Shown here one piece after another: positions 34,187 to 43,686 of a stretch of DNA of 64,000 nucleotides. The notes beneath the pieces are model-generated. The model had not been told where the DNA came from and ran no database searches. It worked only from the letters and a program-made list of their open reading frames with translations. The number at the start of each line of letters is the position of its first letter. The stretch's first letter is position 1. Origin of the DNA: Solilutibacter pythonis (lineage in GTDB: Bacteria; Pseudomonadota; Gammaproteobacteria; Xanthomonadales; Xanthomonadaceae); NCBI RefSeq assembly GCF_003697345.1, contig NZ_RFLY01000002.1, forward strand, positions 62,001 through 126,000, written 5' to 3'. The translations under genes and the position numbers were made by a program.

Positions 34187-35836
34187 ATGGGCGTGACGCG
34201 AAACGGTCTGCACGGTGGCGTACTGGCATTGTGCGTGGGATTGGGCGGGCTGATGGCGCAGCCGCCGGCATCGGCCGAGATGCGGGCGGCGCGCGAGCTG
34301 GTCGACGTGGAGATGGCCGCGCGCATCCGCCAGGAGGCATTCCAGCGCTCGCGGGTGATGGAGACGCTGACCCGGCTGACCGAGGACATCGGCCCGCGCT
34401 TGACCAATTCCCCGGCCATGAGCCGCGCCAACCAATGGACGATGCGGCAACTGCGCGACTGGGGCCTGTCGAACGTGCATCTGGACGAAGTCGCCGGCCT
34501 TGGCCGTGGCTGGGAGTTCAGCGGCGTCAAGGTGGAGATGCTGAGCCCGCGCCGCCTGCCGCTGCACGCGCTGCCTAAAGCGTGGACCCCGGGCACGCCG
34601 GGCACGGTGGAGGGCGAGGCGATGGCGCTCAAGCTGGAGAAGACGGCCGACTTGGAGAAATACAAGGGCCAGTTGCGCGGCAGGATTCTGTTCCTGTCCG
34701 ACGCGCGCGAATACAAGCCCGGCACCGAGCCGGATTTTCACCGCCACGACGAAGCCGGCCTGGCCGAGTTGCAGCGCTTTGCCATCCCGAAGGATCGCCC
34801 GGCGCCGGATCGCGCCGCCGAGGTCAAGCGTTTTCGCGAGCGTGCCGAATTCAGCCGCGCGCTCAATCGTTTTCTCGTCGAGGAGGGCGTGCTGGCGACC
34901 GTTTCGATCAGCGGCTGGGACAACGGCATCATCCGCGTGGGCGGCGGCGGCTCGCGCAAGGCTGGCGAGCCGGTCGGCGTGCCCGACCTCGTCATGATCG
35001 CCGAACACTACAACCCGGTGATGCGCGCGCTGGAGCGCAAGGAAAAAGTGCGGCTGAGACTGGCGGTGGATGCCCGCTTCACCGATACGGACGATCGCTC
35101 CGGCTACAACACCATCGCCGAGCTGCCCGGCGGCGGCAGGCGCGAGGAGATCGTCATGCTGGGCGCGCATCTCGACTCCTGGCACACCGGCACCGGCGCG
35201 GCGGACAACGCCGCCGGCGTGGCGGTGATGATGGAGGCGATTCGCATCCTCAAGGCGGTCGGCGCCCAGCCGCGCCGCACCATCCGCCTCGGCCTGTGGA
35301 CGGGCGAGGAGCAGGGCCTGCTCGGCTCCAGCGATTACGTGGCGCGCCATTTCGCCCGCCGTCCCGAGCCGGCCGATCCGGCGGAGCAGGCGTTGCCGGC
35401 TTCGCTGCGTGCGCCGACCGGCCCGCTTGCCCGCACCCGCGATCACGGCCGGCTCTCGGCCTACTTCAACATGGACAACGGCAGCGGCAGGATTCGTGGC
35501 ATCTACGCGCAGGAAAATCTGGCCGCCATGCCGATCTTCGAGGCTTGGCTGAAACCGTTCAACGATGTCGGCGCCAGTGTCGTGGTCAGCCGCAACACCG
35601 GCAGCACCGACCACATCCCGTTCGATCGCGTCGGCTTGCCGGGTTTCCAGTTCGTGCAGGATCGTCTCGATTACTTCACCAACGTCCATCACAGCCATCT
35701 CGACACCTACGATCACGTTCAGCCCGAAGACCTGAAGCAGGCGGCGGCGGTGATCGCCTTCTTCGCCTGGCAGGCGGCCAATCGCGAAGAGAAATTGCCG
35801 CGCAAGCTGTTCGTGGACGAGGCGGCCAAGCCCTGA
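34187..35836 (+). CDS. Secreted M28-family metallopeptidase
   Basis: The 549-residue protein begins with a signal peptide (residues 1-30, cleavage near PPASAEM). An N-terminal region and a PA-like insert are followed by the M28 zinc peptidase domain: GAHLDSWHTGTGAADNAAG supplies the first His and bridging Asp, TGEEQGLLGS the general-base Glu and zinc Glu, and NTGSTDHIPF/HHSHLDTYDHV later zinc residues. Such enzymes are aminopeptidases or carboxypeptidases in the periplasm or outside. The gene is alone on the plus strand, with a 123-bp gap after creD. Confidence 0.88.
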   Translation: MGVTRNGLHGGVLALCVGLGGLMAQPPASAEMRAARELVDVEMAARIRQEAFQRSRVMETLTRLTEDIGPRLTNSPAMSRANQWTMRQLRDWGLSNVHLDEVAGLGRGWEFSGVKVEMLSPRRLPLHALPKAWTPGTPGTVEGEAMALKLEKTADLEKYKGQLRGRILFLSDAREYKPGTEPDFHRHDEAGLAELQRFAIPKDRPAPDRAAEVKRFRERAEFSRALNRFLVEEGVLATVSISGWDNGIIRVGGGGSRKAGEPVGVPDLVMIAEHYNPVMRALERKEKVRLRLAVDARFTDTDDRSGYNTIAELPGGGRREEIVMLGAHLDSWHTGTGAADNAAGVAVMMEAIRILKAVGAQPRRTIRLGLWTGEEQGLLGSSDYVARHFARRPEPADPAEQALPASLRAPTGPLARTRDHGRLSAYFNMDNGSGRIRGIYAQENLAAMPIFEAWLKPFNDVGASVVVSRNTGSTDHIPFDRVGLPGFQFVQDRLDYFTNVHHSHLDTYDHVQPEDLKQAAAVIAFFAWQAANREEKLPRKLFVDEAAKP

Positions 35837-36044
35837 CCCGGCCGGCTTGTCCGTGGCGAGAGGCCTGGCGCGTCCGGCGCGGCGCATGCCCGGGCGTCAC
35901 CCGGCGGGGCCGGGGGCTTCCAGCACCGCAGGATTTGAAACGTTGGGCTGGATATCCGGCCCCGCGCCGTACGCACGTGCTTCAAGACACGAGACGCCAC
36001 GCGTATTCCAGAACCTGGGCGAGGGCACCGCGTGCGCTTCAATT

Positions 36045-36635
36045 TCAATACGCCCCCGGCGCTAGCCATAGCGACAGACCGGCGAGCAGCACGCCGATGC
36101 CGGTGGCGGCCAGCACGTCGCTGGGATAGTGCAGGCCCAGCACCACCCGCGAGAGCGCCACGCTGGCGGTGAAGGGGATCAGCAGCCAGGCCAGCGCCGG
36201 GTAATAGGCCAGGGCGACGATGGTGAAGGCGACCGCGTGCAGCGTGTGGCCGGAAGGGAAGCTGAACTCGTCCAGCGGGGCCACCCAGGCGCGGATGTGG
36301 CGGTCGGCGGCGAATGGGCGTGGGCGTCTGGTCCAGCGCTTCAGCGCCTTGTAGAGCAGCAGCGAGACCGCGCCGACCACGGCCAGGTGGGCCGAGACCT
36401 GTAGCCCGCGCAGGCCGTCGATCACGATCATCGCGCCTATCAGCGCGTACCAGAACAGGCCATCGCCGAGCCGGCTGATCGTGGCGAAGTAGGCGCGCGA
36501 GCCGCGGAACGCGCCAAGGCCGTTGGCGCGGCGGCACCAATGGCCCTCGCGGCGGGTGAAGCGCCGCCGGCGTCCGCGCGTGGCCGCGTTGGCCCGTGGC
36601 CGCAGGGTGTCCGGTGATTCAGGCAGCGCGCGCAT
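36045..36635 (-). CDS. PAP2-family membrane phosphatase
   Basis: The 196-residue protein has an Arg-rich N-terminus, several membrane helices and the three acid phosphatase motifs: KRWTRRPRP (motif 1), PSGH (motif 2) and SRVVLGLHYPSD (motif 3). It should remove phosphate from a lipid pyrophosphate or phosphatidate at the outer face of the inner membrane. Its start overlaps the end of the glycosyltransferase gene by 17 bases, so the two form an operon and may act on the same glycolipid. Undecaprenyl pyrophosphate and phosphatidic acid are both possible substrates. Confidence 0.88.
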   Translation of the reverse strand: MRALPESPDTLRPRANAATRGRRRRFTRREGHWCRRANGLGAFRGSRAYFATISRLGDGLFWYALIGAMIVIDGLRGLQVSAHLAVVGAVSLLLYKALKRWTRRPRPFAADRHIRAWVAPLDEFSFPSGHTLHAVAFTIVALAYYPALAWLLIPFTASVALSRVVLGLHYPSDVLAATGIGVLLAGLSLWLAPGAY

Positions 36636-37764
36636 ACGGGTTCACCTCGGCGCCGACGATGCGTTGCAGAATGTCGTCGAAATCCGCCGCGACTTGCTCC
36701 GGCCGCAGCCGCGAGATCGCCTCGCGGGCATTGCGGCCCATTTCGCGGCGGGCGGCGTCATCCAGCGCGATGCGGCAGGCGGCGCGGATGAAGGCGTCGT
36801 CATCGCGGCCGCGGATCGAAGCGCCGTGCAGACCGTCCTTCAGGTGCTCGCGGGCGGCCCCGTAGTGGAAGGCCACGGTCGGCACGCCGCTGGCCATCGC
36901 CTCGATGGTGACGTTGCCGAAGGTTTCGGAATGGCTGGGGAACAGGAACAGGTCGGCGCTGGCGAAATGGCGCGCGCAGTCTTCGCCGCGCTGGACGCCG
37001 CGGATGACGAAATCCGGGTTGTCGCGGGCGATGCCGGCCAGCTCCGGGCCTTCGCCGACCCAGACGAACTTCGCGTCAGGGCGTTGTTTTTGCAGTTCGC
37101 GGAAGGCGCGCACCGCCAGCGGCAGGTTCTTCTCGGCGGCTACCCGGCCGACGTAGATCACCGCCAGATCGTCCGGGCCGAGGCCCCATTCGGCGCGCAG
37201 TGCGTCGTTGCGCCGGGCCGGGTCGAACAGCGCGGTATCCACCGCGCGCGGCATGTGCGTGACCTGATCGAAACCCAGCCCTTGCAGGAACTCCATCAGC
37301 TCGCAGGTCGGGACGATGGTGGCCGCCGAAGTGTTGTGGAAACGGCGCATCCAACGCACCGCCAACGGTTGCAGGAAACCGACGCCGTAATCGCGCATGT
37401 ATTCGTCGAAGCGGGTATGGAAGCCTGACGAACTGGGGATGCCGAGCTGCGCCGCCACCCGCATCGCCGACCACCCCAGCGGGCCTTCGGTGGCGACGTA
37501 GATCGCGTCCGGGCGTTTTTCCCGCCACCGCCTGCGCAGCAGCCGGTTGGCCGGGAAGCCGAAGCGCATGCCGGGATATTTCGGGATTTGCGCGCTCGTG
37601 ACCAGCGTCTCGTGGGCTTCGGGCAACTGTGCCGGCGATTGTCGCGGCCGCACCACGTCCACTTGGTGGCCGCGTTCGCGCAGTCCGCGCTCCAGGCTTT
37701 GTACGGTAAGCGCGACGCCGTTGACCTCCGGCGGGTACGTCTCGGTGACGATGCAGTAGCGCAT
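36619..37764 (-). CDS. GT4-type glycosyltransferase
   Basis: The 381-residue protein is a GT-B fold retaining glycosyltransferase. The N-terminal half starts RYCIVTETYPPEVNGVALTVQSL with the Gly-rich loop typical of lipid glucosyl/mannosyl transferases such as PimB and MgdA. The C-terminal half holds VGRVAAEKNLPLAVRAF and the EX7E motif in SETFGNVTIEAMASG, which binds the nucleotide sugar. Related Xanthomonadaceae enzymes transfer sugars onto diacylglycerol or isoprenoid lipids. It overlaps the phosphatase gene downstream. The acceptor is not visible; a phosphate-starvation glycolipid role would fit the pho locus next door, but that is speculative. Confidence 0.87.
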   Translation of the reverse strand: MRYCIVTETYPPEVNGVALTVQSLERGLRERGHQVDVVRPRQSPAQLPEAHETLVTSAQIPKYPGMRFGFPANRLLRRRWREKRPDAIYVATEGPLGWSAMRVAAQLGIPSSSGFHTRFDEYMRDYGVGFLQPLAVRWMRRFHNTSAATIVPTCELMEFLQGLGFDQVTHMPRAVDTALFDPARRNDALRAEWGLGPDDLAVIYVGRVAAEKNLPLAVRAFRELQKQRPDAKFVWVGEGPELAGIARDNPDFVIRGVQRGEDCARHFASADLFLFPSHSETFGNVTIEAMASGVPTVAFHYGAAREHLKDGLHGASIRGRDDDAFIRAACRIALDDAARREMGRNAREAISRLRPEQVAADFDDILQRIVGAEVNPYARAA

Positions 37765-37852
37765 GGGCAGGCTCCGGTTTCATGAAGCCTGAACAGCGCC
37801 GATGACCCGGGAATGGCAGAACCATGACCGCGCGATGAAAGTGTGCGGGCGT

Positions 37853-39394
37853 TCAACCCGTATGCACGCGCAGCTCGATGCCCAGCGCCTGCATGTCGTC
37901 GGGTTCGCCCGACAGGTCGGTTTTCAGCAGGGGACGGGCGTCCAGCCAGCGTTTGGGCAGGCCCAGGGTGAGCTGCGGGCCGTCGGCGCGCAGCTTCAGG
38001 CTGGGCAGGTCCACCGCCTCGTGGGAGCGGTGCAGGGCCACCGCCAGCCGCAGCAGCGCGGCGATCCGCTGGGTGCGCAGCAGCAGACGGTCGGGAATCG
38101 CCTCGAAGGCGCTCTTCGGGATGCCGCGGCGCTGGCAGCGCACCAGGGCGGCCAGCACCTGCTGCTGCTGGCGGGTGAAGCCGGAGATGTCCGAGTGCTC
38201 CAGCAGGTATGCGCCGTGAATGTGGTAGCCGCTGTGGGCGATGGCCAGGCCGATTTCGTGGAGCCAGGCGGCCCAGCCCAGCCTGGCGCGGTCCTCCGGC
38301 TCCAGCGTCCAGTTCCGCGCGACCTGATCGAACAGGTGCATCGCCGTGGATTCCACCCGCGCCGCCTGCGCCTCGTCCACGTCGTAGCGCGCCATCAGCA
38401 GGTCGATGGCGGCATCGCGCGGGTCTTCGTCGCCGCCGCGGCCGATCATGTCGTAGAGGATGCCCTCGCGCATCGCCGCCCGGCTCACCGCCATGCGCTC
38501 GATGCCGAGCGCCTCGAAGGCCGCCTCCAGGATCAGGATGCCGCCGGCGATCACCGGCTTGCGGTCGCCGGACAGGCCGGGCAGGTCGATTCTGTCGATG
38601 CTCTCCGCCGCCAGCAGGCGCTCGCGCAGCGGTGCGATGGCCGCCGCGGTGATCGCCCCCTTGGTCAGCTTCATCTCGGCGCAGATTTTGCCGATCGCCT
38701 TGATCGTGCCGGAGGAGCCGAGCACGTCGTCCCAGCCGACCGAGCGGTAATGCTGGGCGAACTGCTGGAACTCCGCGCCGATCTCGTCCAGCGCCTGCTT
38801 CCATTTCTTGCGTCCGAGCTTGCCGTTGCCGAAGAAGCGGCGGGTGGTGGCGACACAGCCCATCTGCAGGCTTTCCCGCTCGATCGCGTCCAACCCGCTG
38901 CCGATGATCGACTCGGTGGAACCGCCGCCGATGTCGATCACCAGCCGCAACTCGCCGGGATTGGACGGTTGCGCGTGCGCGACGCCGAGATAGACCAGGC
39001 GCGCTTCCTCGCGTCCGGAAACGATTTCGATGGCATGGCCGAGCGCGCTTTCGGCCGGCATCAGGAAAGCCTGTGGGTCGCGCAACTGGCGCACGGTGTT
39101 GGTGGCGATCGCGCGCACCCGCTCCTGGGGAATGTCACGGATGCGCTCGCCGAAGCGCGACAGGCATTCCAGCGCGCGTGAGCGCGCCGGCGCGGACAGC
39201 CCGCCGCGGCCATCCAGCCCCTCGGCCATTCGCACCATCTCGCGGATGCGGTCGACCACGCGAAACATTCCCTGGCCGTAGCGCGCCACGATCATGTGGT
39301 AGCTGTTGGAACCCATGTCGATGGCGGCCATCAGGTCGCCGTCTTCAAGCGGCAGGGGGGCGCTGAGCGCGGTGCGGCGGAGGCTTGAGGTCAT
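37853..39394 (-). CDS. ppx: Exopolyphosphatase / pppGpp phosphohydrolase
   Basis: The 513-residue protein belongs to the Ppx/GppA family: AAIDMGSNSYHMIVAR (phosphate-1 loop), VIDIGGGSTESIIGSG (phosphate-2) and the catalytic Glu in TNTVRQLRDPQAF-region, with a C-terminal HD-type helical domain. It releases phosphate from polyphosphate chains or from pppGpp. The ATG overlaps the ppk1 stop by four bases (ATGA), so it is the last gene of phoB-phoR-ppk1-ppx. A long frame in register extends upstream to 41644 but is only the shadow of ppk1. Confidence 0.93.
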   Translation of the reverse strand: MTSSLRRTALSAPLPLEDGDLMAAIDMGSNSYHMIVARYGQGMFRVVDRIREMVRMAEGLDGRGGLSAPARSRALECLSRFGERIRDIPQERVRAIATNTVRQLRDPQAFLMPAESALGHAIEIVSGREEARLVYLGVAHAQPSNPGELRLVIDIGGGSTESIIGSGLDAIERESLQMGCVATTRRFFGNGKLGRKKWKQALDEIGAEFQQFAQHYRSVGWDDVLGSSGTIKAIGKICAEMKLTKGAITAAAIAPLRERLLAAESIDRIDLPGLSGDRKPVIAGGILILEAAFEALGIERMAVSRAAMREGILYDMIGRGGDEDPRDAAIDLLMARYDVDEAQAARVESTAMHLFDQVARNWTLEPEDRARLGWAAWLHEIGLAIAHSGYHIHGAYLLEHSDISGFTRQQQQVLAALVRCQRRGIPKSAFEAIPDRLLLRTQRIAALLRLAVALHRSHEAVDLPSLKLRADGPQLTLGLPKRWLDARPLLKTDLSGEPDDMQALGIELRVHTG

Positions 39395-41475
39395 CCGCAG
39401 ATTTTCGCAAGCAAAGTGGCCTGTGCGGAATGGGGGAGCGCATCTTTTGCCGGTTCGACCCGCCGGTAGGCGCCATCGGCCTGCAATTCCCAGGCGTTCT
39501 GGTTGTCGGCCAGATAGTTGTCCAGCGTCTCGGCCTTGACCCGTTTCGCCAGTTCCGCGTCGAGAATCGGGAAGCAGGTTTCCACCCGGCGCAGCAGGTT
39601 GCGCTCCAGCCAGTCGGCGCTGGAGCAGAACAGTTCGGGCCGGCCGTCGTTGCCGAACCAGTAGACGCGGTGATGTTCGAGGAACCGCCCGACGATCGAA
39701 CGCACGCGGATGTTCTCCGACACGCCGGGCACGCCCGGGCGCAAGGTGCAGGCGCCGCGCACGATCAGGTCGATCTCGACCCCGGCCTGCGACGCCCGGT
39801 ACAGCGCGCGCACCACTTTCGGTTCGTTGAGCGCGTTCATCTTGGCGATGATGCGGCCGGGACGGCCGTGGCGGGCGTGCTCGGCCTCCCGCGCGATCCG
39901 TTCCAGCATCCCGGTGTGCAGGGTGAAGGGCGATTGCAGCAGGCGTTTCAGGTGCACCACCGGCGCCAGCCCGGACAGTTGCTGGAATATCTGGTGGACG
40001 TCGGCGCCGATCTCCGGGTCGGCGCTCAGCAGGCCGATGTCGGTGTACACCCGCGCGGTGCCGCTGTGGTAGTTGCCGGTGCCCAGGTGCGCGTAGCGCC
40101 GTAGGCCCTCGGCCTCGCGCCGTACGATGAGCAGCATCTTGGCGTGGGTCTTGTAGCCGACCACGCCGTACACCACCTGCACGCCGGCCTCCTGCAAGCG
40201 GTCGGCCAGGCCGAGGTTCGCTTCCTCGTCGAAGCGCGCGCGCAGCTCCACCACCACGGTGACGTCCTTGCCGTTGCGCGCGGCCTGCACCAGGTGCTCG
40301 ACGATCGGCGAGTCCTTGCCGGTGCGGTACAGGGTCTGTTTGATCGCCAGCACGGCCGGGTCTTCGGCGGCCTCGCGGATCAGCTCCAGCACCGGGTTGA
40401 ACGAATCGAAGGGATGGTGCAGCAGCAGATCGCCGCGCGCCACGCGGGCGAACACCGTCTCGGCGTCGTCCAGTACGCGGGGGTGCATGGGCGGGAATTT
40501 CAGCTCCGGCCGGCGCACCGCGTCGTAGACCTGGATCACGCGGTTGAGGTTGACCGGCCCGTCGATCCGGTAGACCGCGTTCTCGGTCAGTTCGAAGTTC
40601 TCCAGCAGCATCTGCACGATGTCGGGCGGGCAGGTCGCGGCGATTTCCAGCCGCATCGCGCGCAGATAGCCGCGGCCGATCAGCTCGTCGCGCAACGCCA
40701 GCGCCAGATTGTCCATGTCCTCCTCGTCCACGATCAGCTCGGAATTGCGCGTCACGCGGAATTGGTAGGCGCCCTTGACCCGCATCCCCGGAAACAATTC
40801 GTCCATGAAGGCCGAGAGCAGGGAGGAGAGGAAGACGAAATCGTGGAAGCGGTCGCCGTCGCCATCGGCGTCGGGCAGGCGGATGATGCGCGGTAGCGAG
40901 CGCGGCGCGCGCACGATGGCTAGATGCGCCTCGCGGCCGAAGGCGTCGCGGCCTTCCAGGCGCACGGCGATGTTGAGCGATTTGTTGAGGATCTTCGGGA
41001 ACGGGTGGGCTGGGTCCAGGCCCAGCGGCGAGAGCACCGGCATGATCTCGCGGCGGAAGTACTCGCGCAGCCATTCGGTCTGTTCCGGCGTCCATTCCGA
41101 GCGATCCAGCAGGCGGATGCCCTCGGCTTCCAGCGCTGGGCGCAGTTCGTCGTAGAAACAGCGGTACTGGGCGTCCACCAGCTCGGCGGCGCGGTCGTGG
41201 ATGCGGGTCAGGATGCTGCCGTGCGAGAGGCCGTCGGCGCCGCGGCCGATACCGAGATCCTGCGCGTGGCGCACGGTGGCGGCGCGGATCTCGAAGAATT
41301 CGTCCAGGTTGGTGCAGGAGATGCACAGGTAGCGCAGGCGCTCCAGCAGCGGTACGTCGGGATTGCGCGCCTGCGCCAGTACGCGGAAGTTGAAATCGAG
41401 CTGGGACAGTTCGCGGTTGAAGTACAGCGTCGGATCGTCGAGATCGACGCCGGTGGCGTGGGGGGCGGCGTTCAT
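39391..41475 (-). CDS. ppk1: Polyphosphate kinase 1
   Basis: PPK1 makes polyphosphate from ATP. The 694-residue protein has the four-domain layout: N-terminal helical domain from LYFNRELSQLDFNFRVL, head domain, and two phospholipase-D-like catalytic domains with the phospho-His in VGYKTHAKMLLIVRRE and HLGTGNYHSGTARVYTD, then ALYRASQAGVEIDLIVRGACTLRPGV. Length is normal. It overlaps phoR upstream and ppx downstream by four bases each, giving tight coupling of polyphosphate synthesis and breakdown to phosphate sensing. Confidence 0.97.
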   Translation of the reverse strand: MNAAPHATGVDLDDPTLYFNRELSQLDFNFRVLAQARNPDVPLLERLRYLCISCTNLDEFFEIRAATVRHAQDLGIGRGADGLSHGSILTRIHDRAAELVDAQYRCFYDELRPALEAEGIRLLDRSEWTPEQTEWLREYFRREIMPVLSPLGLDPAHPFPKILNKSLNIAVRLEGRDAFGREAHLAIVRAPRSLPRIIRLPDADGDGDRFHDFVFLSSLLSAFMDELFPGMRVKGAYQFRVTRNSELIVDEEDMDNLALALRDELIGRGYLRAMRLEIAATCPPDIVQMLLENFELTENAVYRIDGPVNLNRVIQVYDAVRRPELKFPPMHPRVLDDAETVFARVARGDLLLHHPFDSFNPVLELIREAAEDPAVLAIKQTLYRTGKDSPIVEHLVQAARNGKDVTVVVELRARFDEEANLGLADRLQEAGVQVVYGVVGYKTHAKMLLIVRREAEGLRRYAHLGTGNYHSGTARVYTDIGLLSADPEIGADVHQIFQQLSGLAPVVHLKRLLQSPFTLHTGMLERIAREAEHARHGRPGRIIAKMNALNEPKVVRALYRASQAGVEIDLIVRGACTLRPGVPGVSENIRVRSIVGRFLEHHRVYWFGNDGRPELFCSSADWLERNLLRRVETCFPILDAELAKRVKAETLDNYLADNQNAWELQADGAYRRVEPAKDALPHSAQATLLAKICG

Positions 41476-42821
41476 TGCATCGGGCTCGGGTGAGGGGGGG
41501 CGGGGGTCGCCGCCGCGTTGCGGCGCGGGTGCGCCCGTTCGCGCGGGAGCACGCAGGAAAACACGCTGCCGCGCCCGACCTCGCTTTCGATGTCCAGACG
41601 GGCGCCGTGCAGGCCGAGCACGTGCTTGACGATGGCAAGGCCAAGCCCGGTGCCGCCGGTTTCGCGCGAGCGGCTGGTCGAGACGCGGTAGAAGCGCTCG
41701 GTCAGGCGCGGGATGTGCTGGGCCGGGATGCCGTAGCCGCTGTCGCGCACGCGCAGCGCCACATCGCCATTCACGGGTTCGAAGAGGATCTCGATGTGGC
41801 CGCCGACCGGGGTATAGCGTACGGCGTTGCTGACCAGGTTGGAGAAGGCGCTATGCAGCTCCTTGGTGGATCCCCAGAGATCGACGCTGGCGTCGTCGCG
41901 CAGGCTGATCCGGTGGCGGCCCTGGCTCAACGCCTCGGCCTCGCGGCGCAGCGCCACGAGCATCGGCGCCATCGATACCACTTCGTCCGGCGAGCGTTCG
42001 TGGGCGTCCAGCCGTGAGAGCGTGAGCAAGTCCTCGACCAACTGGTTCATGCGTTCGGACTGCTTGCGCATCTCCGGCACGATGCCATGCCATTCGGCGT
42101 TCTCGTCCGGCTCTAGCATGTCCAGGTAGCCGTGCAGCACGGTCAGCGGCGTGCGCAGCTCGTGCGAGACGTTGGCGACGAAATCGCGGCGTACCTGTTC
42201 CAGCCGCATCAGTTTGCTGACATCGCGCGCCACCAGCAGCCACAGCTCCTCTGAATACGGGATCAGGCGCAGGGTTAGGCGGATCGAGGGGTTGGCCGGC
42301 GAGGATTCGTCCAGCAGTATCTCGGCGTGGCGGCCGTTGGCCAGCCAGTTCGGCACCGACAGGCCGGACAGCACGGGGCCGAGCGGGATGCCGAGGTCGC
42401 GCGGCCAGGCCAGGCCGAGCAGGCGCTCGGCCGACTTGTTGAACCATTGCGCGCGCTGGGTATTGCGGTCCACCACGACGATGGCGTCGGGCAGGGCGGC
42501 GGTGGCGGCGCGGTAGGCGCGCAGCATCGAGATCAGTCGCCGTTTGCGCGCCCGCATCTCCCGCTGGGAGCGCGAGAGCAGCCGATCCAGCTCGTTCCAG
42601 ATACCGTTGCCTTCAGGGGGAGGCAAGCGCTGGCGCGCGGTCAGCCGGGCCAGGATGCCGTGCAGGCGCCAGTAATGCCAGACCAGCACGCCGAGCGCGG
42701 CGATCGCCAGCGCCATCCAGAAACGCCCGATGGCCAGCCCGAACAGGGCGGCCATGACCAGCACCAGCGCCAGCGTGCCGAGCGTCTTCTGCCAGGCCTC
42801 GCGGGCGGCGCTGCGGGTCAT
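41472..42821 (-). CDS. phoR: Phosphate-regulon sensor kinase PhoR
   Basis: The 449-residue kinase has two N-terminal membrane helices (about residues 14-48) with almost no periplasmic loop, a PAS domain ([26 protein letters not shown]), HisKA with His220 in [20 protein letters not shown], and the ATPase domain ([39 protein letters not shown]). Lack of a periplasmic sensor domain is typical of PhoR, which senses the Pst/PhoU state. A Pro-rich tail ends the protein. ATG overlaps the phoB stop by four bases and the gene overlaps ppk1 similarly. Confidence 0.95.
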   Translation of the reverse strand: MTRSAAREAWQKTLGTLALVLVMAALFGLAIGRFWMALAIAALGVLVWHYWRLHGILARLTARQRLPPPEGNGIWNELDRLLSRSQREMRARKRRLISMLRAYRAATAALPDAIVVVDRNTQRAQWFNKSAERLLGLAWPRDLGIPLGPVLSGLSVPNWLANGRHAEILLDESSPANPSIRLTLRLIPYSEELWLLVARDVSKLMRLEQVRRDFVANVSHELRTPLTVLHGYLDMLEPDENAEWHGIVPEMRKQSERMNQLVEDLLTLSRLDAHERSPDEVVSMAPMLVALRREAEALSQGRHRISLRDDASVDLWGSTKELHSAFSNLVSNAVRYTPVGGHIEILFEPVNGDVALRVRDSGYGIPAQHIPRLTERFYRVSTSRSRETGGTGLGLAIVKHVLGLHGARLDIESEVGRGSVFSCVLPRERAHPRRNAAATPAPPHPSPMQ

Positions 42822-43522
42822 CCGATCGAGGTCGAGAAGCGGTAGCCGGCGCCGCGCACGGTCTGCACCATGTTGTCCAGGCCGAATGGTTCCAGGGTCT
42901 TGCGCAGGCGGCGGATGTGCACGTCCACGGTGCGTTCCTCCACGTACACGCTGCCGCCCCATACGTGGTCGAGCAATTGCGAGCGGGTGTAGACGCGTTC
43001 GGAATGGGTCATGAAGAAGTGCAACAGCCGGTATTCGGTGGGGCCGATCTGCACCGGCACCGCCTCGCCGCCGTTGTCGGCGAATACGCGATGGGCCGCC
43101 CCGTCGATGCGCAATTGACCGACGCTGACGTTGCCTTCCTCGTCGTCCTCGCGCGAGCGCCGCATGACCGCGCGGATGCGGGCCAGCAGCTCGCGCGCCG
43201 AGAACGGTTTGACGACGTAATCGTCCACGCCGGCTTCCAGCCCGCTGACCCGGTCGTTTTCCTCGCCGCGGGCGGTCAGCATGATGATCGGCACGTCGCG
43301 GGTCATGCTGTCCTTGCGCCAGCGACGGGCCAGATCCAGGCCGCTGGTGCCGGGCAGCATCCAGTCCAGCAGGATCAGGTCGGGGCGGTGGTCGGCGATG
43401 GCGGTCTGCGCCTCGCGGGCGTCACCGGCGTGGATCGGTTCGTATTCGCCCTTGCGGAGCGCGAAAGCCACCATGTCGCGGATGGCGGGTTCGTCGTCGA
43501 CGATGAGGATGCGTTTCTGCAC
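42818..43522 (-). CDS. phoB: Phosphate-regulon response regulator PhoB
   Basis: The 234-residue regulator activates phosphate-starvation genes. The start is set at the GTG giving [11 protein letters not shown], because PhoB proteins of the family begin [10 protein letters not shown]; a TTG start at 43549 adds nine residues. The receiver has Asp9-Asp10, phospho-acceptor Asp53 ([10 protein letters not shown]) and the invariant [14 protein letters not shown]. The winged-helix domain has [29 protein letters not shown] and [16 protein letters not shown]. It leads phoB-phoR-ppk1-ppx, with a Pho-box-like element 40-70 bases upstream, implying autoregulation. Confidence 0.95.
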   Translation of the reverse strand: MQKRILIVDDEPAIRDMVAFALRKGEYEPIHAGDAREAQTAIADHRPDLILLDWMLPGTSGLDLARRWRKDSMTRDVPIIMLTARGEENDRVSGLEAGVDDYVVKPFSARELLARIRAVMRRSREDDEEGNVSVGQLRIDGAAHRVFADNGGEAVPVQIGPTEYRLLHFFMTHSERVYTRSQLLDHVWGGSVYVEERTVDVHIRRLRKTLEPFGLDNMVQTVRGAGYRFSTSIG

Positions 43523-43560
43523 GGATTTTCCAACCAGAAGAGCGGGCAATGGCAGTAAAC

Positions 43561-43594
43561 GACAATTCGGTGACTATTCCGTGACAATTATGAC
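43561..43594 (-). promoter_or_regulatory. Pho-box-like direct repeats before phoB
   Basis: Read on the minus strand, GTC units recur with AT-rich spacers: GTCATAATT, GTCACGGAATA, GTCACCGAATT and GTCG. On the plus strand the GAC cores are at 43561, 43572 and 43583, exactly 11 bases apart, with a further one at 43592. An 11-base direct repeat with AT-rich spacer is the structure of PhoB sites. Confidence 0.6.
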
Positions 43595-43686
43595 GGCATC
43601 GCCGGGCGTATGGTGGCGTGCGCATTCAGCCGCCATCGGCCGGGAAGGGGCCTGGCGCGTCCGGGCTCCATGCCGCCCGTCCGGGG

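Noticed and set aside
35862-35877. 16-bp block GGCCTGGCGCGTCCGG shared with 43649-43664
   Set aside because: The match is short and GC-rich, flanks diverge, and no structure accompanies it. It may be chance in this composition.
39395-41644. In-frame upstream extension of ppx to more than 1200 codons
   Set aside because: This part is an alternative frame of ppk1. The ATG at 39394, overlapping the ppk1 stop, opens the recognisable Ppx sequence.
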